Made by a program: the position numbers and the translations under genes. From JADGGM01 sp025449955 (GTDB lineage Bacteria; Gemmatimonadota; Gemmatimonadetes; Gemmatimonadales; Gemmatimonadaceae): DNA of 15,991 nucleotides. This document shows, piece by piece, positions 6,494 to 13,200 of this stretch. The first letter of the stretch is position 1. Each line of letters begins with the position of its first letter. The notes under the pieces are model-generated. The model searched no databases, was not told the DNA's origin, and saw nothing but the letters and a program-made list of their open reading frames with translations. The stretch covers positions 1 to 15,991 of the forward strand of contig DATBNO010000112.1 in assembly GCA_036554285.1 (NCBI GenBank), read 5' to 3'.

Positions 6494-6506
6494 GTAGTTC
6501 CGGCCC

Positions 6507-7256
6507 ATGCTCAGATCCCGCGTGGGCACGTTCGGCAGAGGCAGGTTCCTCATCGGAGCCATACTGCTTCTCTCTGTTGCGCCCTATGCCGGCGCCCAAC
6601 AATCCGCATCGGTGGCAGATGCTGCACAGCCCGATGGCCGATTGCTCCGCGCCGCCACCGACACCATGTATTTCTCGGCTGACGCGCCTGGCGCGGGCCC
6701 CGGGAACGGCGCCCTCGCCGTCTCCCGGATCACCAGGGCGACCGATGCGCGTCGCCTAACGTTGCGATACATCTTGCTCGAGCCGGGGAAGCCCACCTAC
6801 CGAAGCGAAACGGTTGTCGACAACCGTACATTGAAACCGATCGAGCAGATCGTGAGTCGCAGCGACACGGTGCTCGTGACGCTGAGATTTCGCGACGACA
6901 GTGTGGTCTGGGAGCGCCAAACGCCTGGACAGCCGCCGGTCGAATCCGGCCCGTTCCCGACGGCGCCCCACGCGTATTCGGCCTCGGTCATCGACGAGGT
7001 CGTTCGCGCTCTTCCCTTGCGTCCCGGGTTTCATACGGACTTGTCGTTCTATTACTACGGATTACAACGCGAGCTTTCAGCGTCGGTCAATGTGAGCGGA
7101 TCAGAGACACTCCGTACGCGCAGCGGCCGCCCTATCGAGTGCTGGACGGTCACTGTCGGCAGCGACGCGCCTATCGGGGACATCACCTTTTGGATCGACA
7201 AGACGACGCGCGATCTCATACGCGTCGACGATGGGCACCAGCGCTATGAACGTTGA
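6507..7256 (+). CDS. Exported protein of unknown function (DUF3108-like)
   Basis: I do not recognise a named family with confidence. The 249-residue product has an N-terminal signal peptide (positive MLRSRVGTFGRGR, hydrophobic FLIGAILLLSVAPY, cleavage likely after AGA at residue 30), no lipobox cysteine and no further membrane helix, so it should be periplasmic or secreted. The mature part is strand-rich: RRLTLRYILLEPGKPTYRSE, then a central VLVTLRFRDDSVVWE, and the C-terminal RPIECWTVTVG and ITFWIDKTTRDLIRVDDG. The last segment (tryptophan, then WIDxxTRxLIRV) resembles DUF3108 and LolA/LolB-like beta-sheet proteins, which is a weak analogy. It sits 63 bases after the permease on the same strand, so it may belong to the PadR-controlled unit, possibly as an envelope partner. 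No clear ribosome site precedes the ATG. Its TGA is 2 bases from the stop codon of the convergent glucan synthase gene. Confidence 0.75.
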   Translation: MLRSRVGTFGRGRFLIGAILLLSVAPYAGAQQSASVADAAQPDGRLLRAATDTMYFSADAPGAGPGNGALAVSRITRATDARRLTLRYILLEPGKPTYRSETVVDNRTLKPIEQIVSRSDTVLVTLRFRDDSVVWERQTPGQPPVESGPFPTAPHAYSASVIDEVVRALPLRPGFHTDLSFYYYGLQRELSASVNVSGSETLRTRSGRPIECWTVTVGSDAPIGDITFWIDKTTRDLIRVDDGHQRYER

Positions 7257-7258
7257 GG

Positions 7259-10200
7259 TTAGGCAAGGGGCCCACGTTCTGTCCTGATGACGCCAGCGTT
7301 CACGCGCGCATCGGCCCGCTGGACCTGCACGATCACGTCGTGGCGCGCTCCGTCGTCGACTAACGGAATGGCAGGTGTGTCGAGCGCCTTTCCGTCCACG
7401 CTGACCGCGGCGGCGCCGGCGGCGATGTCGTCGTCTACGCGCACCAAGATCACGTAGAGACTTCGGCCATAGCGATACCGGATTTCATACTCCCTCCAAT
7501 CGTACGGAATGGACGGGTGTATCGAAAGCGTCTCGCCCTGTTTCACGACACCGAGAATCGTCTCCACGCCCACGCGATACATCCAACTCGCGGAGCCGGT
7601 GTACCACGTCCACCCGCCGCGACCGACGTGTCCTTCGGCCGCGTAGACATCGGCGGCCACGACGTAGGGCTCCACCTTGTAGGTTTCAACATCGCTCGCC
7701 GTTCGCGAGCGGGTCAGTGGGTTGAGCATCTGGAACATCTCGAACGCGCGGTCGCCGTCTCCGCGCCGCGCCGTCGCGAGCGCCGCCCACAGCGCGGCGT
7801 GCGTATACTGGCCGCCGTTCTCGCGGACGCCCGGCAGGTATCCCTTGATGTAGCCGGGATCATGGGGCGTGCGGTCGAACGGCGGAGCGAGCAGCAGCAC
7901 GAGCCGCGCCTCGTCACGCACCAGATGCGCGTCCAGCGAGCGCATCGCGCGCGACTGCCGCTCCGGATCGCCGGCACCGGAGATCACGCTCCAACTCTGG
8001 GCCAGCGAGTCGATGCGGCATTCCTCGCCTAACGCGGAGCCGAGTGGCGTGCCGTCATCGAAGTAGGCTCGGCGGTACCAGTCGCCGTCCCACGCGTCCG
8101 ACTCGACCGCGCGCGCATAGGCGGCGGCTTGCGTTAGGAATCCGGCCGCGATCGCGGCATCGCCCCGCGCCTCGGCGTACGGCGCAAACGCGCGCAGCGT
8201 GGTCGCGAGAAACCACGCGAGCCAGACGCTCTCGCCGCGCCCTTCGATGCCTACGCGGTTCATGCCGTCGTTCCAATCGCCGCCTCCGATCAGCGGAAGG
8301 CCGTGCGCGCCGGTCGTGCACGCCTTCCGTAAGGCGCGAACACAGTGCTCGTACACCGTCCCCGTCTCGCCGGAGACCTGCGGCACCTCGTACGCCTCGT
8401 GCTCGCCCGGCTCGAGCGCCCGCATCGCCAGAAACGGCGCCGTTGCATCGAGCACCGCACGGTCGCCGGTGATCCGCACGTAGTGATCGACGACGTACGG
8501 AAGCCACGCCATGTCGTCGGAGAACCTCGTCCGAACGCCGCGGCCGCTACCCGGGTGCCACCAGTGCTGTACGTCTCCCTCGACGAACTGCCGCCCCGCG
8601 GCGCGGACGATGTGTTCCCTCGCGAGTGCCGGCGCCGCGTACACGAACGCCATCACGTCCTGCAGCTGGTCGCGGAATCCGTATGCCCCGCCGCTCTGAT
8701 ACAGCGCCGACCTCGCCCACATGCGACACGAGAGAGCCTGATACAACGTCCAGCGGTTGAGCATCGCATCGAACGTCGGTTCCGGTGTGCGTACGGTGAT
8801 CACCGACAGCCGTTCCGCCCAACTGGCAACCGTCTGCGCCACGGCCGACTGTGCTCGCCTAACGTCACGGTATCGCGCGACGAGCTCGCGCGACCCGGCC
8901 TCGTGCGCGGCGGCGCCGAGGATGACCACCACCTCGCGCGTTTCTCCGGGACCGATGTCGATCTCGCACTGGAGAGCCGCGCACGGGTCGAGCCCGACGC
9001 CCACGGATCCGAGGAGGTGCGACCGCCCGCCCACGGATCCGCCACCCGACTCGGTGCGGGCGAGCGCCGCTGGAGCGTTAGGCGAGCCGTTCCGCCCGAG
9101 GAATTCTCGCCGGTCGCCGGTGTGACCGATCACGCGCTCGCTCACCGCCGTGAACGCGACCCAGTCGGCGAACTCGGGATCGAACGCGTTTCGCGCGAAG
9201 ATCGCCCCGAGCTCCGGCTCGAACGACGTTCGCACCTGATGTTGCGTGTGCTCGCGGAGCACGCCGAGTGTGAGCTCGGTGTACGCGGTCAGGATGATCC
9301 GGCGCCGCCGGTCGTCACCGTTCGTCACCCGCAGCACCGAAATCTTGACCGCGTCGTGCTCGGCGATGCCGCACGTGAGGTGCGTGCTGATGCGGGTGTG
9401 CTCGTGCTCGAACGACGACTGCCCTGGTTCGTGGCGGACGATGTATGGCGTGTAGTTTTGGACCGGAGCCGGCGTCGCGCTCCACACGTCGCCGGTCTCG
9501 TCGTCCTGCAAATAGAGCGCGTCGCCGACCGGGTCGCTCACCGGATCGTTGTGCCACGGCGTTAGGCGAAACAGATAGCTGCTTCCGGCCCAGGAAAATC
9601 CCGCGCCGCGCTCGGTAACGATGAAACCGCCGTGCGGGTTGGCGATCACGTTCGACCACGGCGCCGGCGGGAGGTGATCGCCGTACACGCTGATCTGGTA
9701 GGCGCCGTCAGGTGCGATGCCGCCGAACGTGTTGGTGTCGAGCGGCCGCGACGCGCCACCACCCCGCGCGTCCGCCACGTGCGGAGAAGGTTGGGATGCG
9801 AGTGAAGGTTTCGACTTCCCATCAGAACGAAGACGCGAACCCAACGCCCACAACGGCCGCACGGCTTGGGCGGCGCGACGTCCGGACGCCCGCAACGGCG
9901 TGGAGAATGGACCGCCCTCGTCCTCGTCACGTTCGTCCACCGGCTTGGACGCCTCGATGATCCGGCCGAGCGATCGGCCGTCGCAGGGCACGTGCACGCG
10001 CGCCGTCGCGCGCAGCATCAAGAGGTCCGCGGCGCTGAGCAAGTCCCGCCGTCGCACGAAAGCGCCGCCCGGCCGGTCCGTAATGCTCGAATCGCTCGAT
10101 GCGAACAACGTCGCGGTGATCTGCTCGTTCAGCACTTGCATGTAGGTGTGCGGTTGCTCGTTGAGAACGACGAGATCGACCGTCATGCCGTGGCGTCGCC

Positions 10201-13200
10201 AGAAGTGATGCGCCGCGAACAACTGACGCAGCGTCGGCAACCCGTCCGCCGAGTCGATCGTCGCCAGCACGATCGGCCAATCGCCGGAAATTCCGTTAGC
10301 CCAGAGTCGCGCCTGCGAGCCCTCGTTGCGGCGGAGCTCCGATTGCGGCGCGCGCAGCTCCGGACACGCATAGAAGAGATGGCCGGCGAGCTCCTGGAAG
10401 CCGGCTGCGTCCGCCGGCGTGATCTTGAGCTCGTTCAGCTCCACTTGCGCCGATGTCCACGCCAGGTCGAGCGCGCGCTGCGCCGCGTGCGGATCGTGAT
10501 AGCGGCCGGCGAGCTCGAACGCGCGCTCGCGGCTCGTTGCGACGAGCGTCGTGAACGCGACCGACGCCGACTGGCCCGGCGCCAATCGAACCCGCGTGCG
10601 CAGCGCGAAGATCGGGTCGAGGACGGCGCCTGTCGTGCCGGAGAGCACCCCGTCGGCTTCGAGCGCGACGGGATCGCGAACCGAGCGGCCGCGGCCCACG
10701 AATCGCGCCCGATCGGTCTCGCAGCTCGTTAGGCCGACGCGCTCCGCGCCGGTGTCGACGACGTGGACGCACCACAGCGGTCGCTCGCCGGCAGAGCGCG
10801 GACGACGAATGGCCGTGATCGCCGAGCACCACGCATGCCACTCCGTCTCGACGAACAGATTCCCGAACGCCGGGTGCGCGCGGTCCGCATCGGGCGGCGC
10901 GAGGACGATCTCGCCGTAGCTCGTCAGCTCGACGTCGCGCGACACATCCGAGTTGTTGGTCACGACGATTCGCCTGACTTCAGCCGCATCGTCCGGGACG
11001 ACGCCGATTTCCGTGCGCGTTTCGATGTCGCCGTCGGCGCGGTGGAACGTGACGCGATCCGTGGCCAATGTGGCCTTGTACCAGTCGGCCTCCGCGCATA
11101 CCGGCTGATGTGCGGCAGACCACACCGCGCCGCGCGTGATGTCCTTCAGGTAGCAGAATTGTCCGGTGTCATCGCGCGTTCCGTCCGCCCGCCACCGTGT
11201 GACCGCGAGATCCTCGAATCGGCTGTACCCGCCGCCGGCGTGGCTCACCATGATCGTGTACGGCGGACGACCGAGTAAGGCGACGTGCGGCTGCAATGTG
11301 TCCGGTGTGTCGATCTCACGCACCGCGGCCCGCTCCATGTCGGACGCCGGCGGCGCCTCGTCGGCCCGCGTGGCCTGCGTGTCCTGCAGCTCGAGCCGTC
11401 GCGGAATGCGCTCGTGCAGCAGCAAGCTCGCCGATCGCACCATCGGGTCGGCGTGAAAGCGGCGTTGCCACACGTCGGCGGTGAGCGCATTCGTGAGCGC
11501 GACGAGCCCCATGCCGATGTGATGCGCCATGTACGTGCGAACCACGGCGTACCGCCGGCCCGGCTCGGGACGCGTATAGTCGAGGGCGTCGCGGAATCCG
11601 TACGGGCCTAACGCACCGTTGCGCTCGAGCGTTCGCAAGTTTGCCAGCGCGTCGTTCGGCTTGACCATCACGGCGAGCACGGTCGCGTAGGGAGCAACGA
11701 CGAGATCGCGCGCGAGCCCGCGCTTGAGCGCGAGATCGGGAACGCCGAAGGCGCGATACTGATAGGTGAGATTCCGGTCGCGGAGGTTGTAGGCGCTCTC
11801 GCTGACGCCCCATGGAACGCCGCGCGTCGCGCCGTACGCGATCTGGCGGTGCACCGCGCCACGGTATGTCTGGTCGAGCACCGTGAACGGGAGCGACTCC
11901 ATCACGAGCACCGGCATGAGATACTCGAACATGCTCCCGCTCCACGACACGAGCGCGGTCGCGCCGGCGGCGTGCGTCAGCGTGCGGCCGAGACGGAACC
12001 AGTGCTCCACCGGCACTTCGTTCTTGGCGACGGCAATGAAGCTCGCGAGCCGCGCTTCGGAGGCGAGCAGGTCGTAGTAGGATCCGTCGAGCGCGTGCGT
12101 GCTCTGCTGGTATCCGATCGCGAACAGCCGGCGCGCCGGGTCGAACAGAAATCGGAAATCCATGGAGGTTGCGTACGCCGACGCGCGCCGCGCGAGCACG
12201 TCGAGGCGTGCGACTAACGAGGCGGCGGCCGGCGATCGCGCGCTCAGTTCCCGCAGCGTGACTCGGCCGCGCATCGCATCGCCGGAGTCGCCGTCGCCCA
12301 GCAGGCCGCGGAGGGCCTCGTGGTCGGCGATGAGCCGCTGGCCCCAGGCCACCCACTCGGTGACCGGCGCCGCGGCATCGCCCGCCAACCCGCCCGCTTC
12401 GAGCGCGGCTAACGCCCTGCCTAACGGTAGGGCGGCGGCGGAGAGCGGCGCGGCCGGCGCCGCCGGCCGGTCCACCTCCGCCAGCATCCCGAGGGCCACC
12501 GCCAGCTCCTGCCCGGCGGCCGCGAGCGCGCGCCGAGCGTTAGGCGCAGCCTCGGCGTCCGCGGCGGACAGGGTGGTCAGGCGCTCCTGTGCGATCCGGC
12601 ACGCCGTCTCGAGCGCGCGCCGCACGCGGCCATCGCCCACCGGGTCGTCCGGTATAGTTAGGCACGCCTGCCGCACCGCGATCAGATGGCCGGCCAGGTT
12701 CCCGCTGTCCACGGTGGAGATGTACGCCGGCTCGAGCACGTGCAGGTCGTGCAGATCGTACCAGTTGTACAGGTGCCCACGGAAACGCCGCAGCCGTTCG
12801 ATGGACCGGAACGCCAGCTCCAGCCGTCGCGTCATCTCATCGACGGTGATGAAGCCAAGGTCGTACGCGCTCGCCGTCGCCAGCAGCTGGAGGCCCACGT
12901 TGGTGGGCGACGTCCGCATGGCCAATACCGGCGACGGGTCTTCCTGGAAATTGTCCGGCGCCAGCCAATTGGTGTCGGCGCCGACGAAGCGATCGAAGAA
13001 GCGCCAGTGCAGCAACGCGTATCGCAGCGCCTCCAGGCGTCGCGCCGGCGACAGCCGGAAGCGGTTCGGCGCGGCCGGTGCGCTCAGCGCATGCGCCACC
13101 GCCGGCGACGCGACCCACAGCGCGACTAACGGAACGACGGCGGCCGCGAGCTGCCACAGCCGCGCCGTCGTCTCGGGCGGCACGATGCGCATCCAGGCCG

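Noticed and set aside
8345..9565. 406-codon plus-strand open frame
   Set aside because: It is antisense to the GH94 domains. Conservation clearly belongs to the minus strand (GDWND and related motifs).
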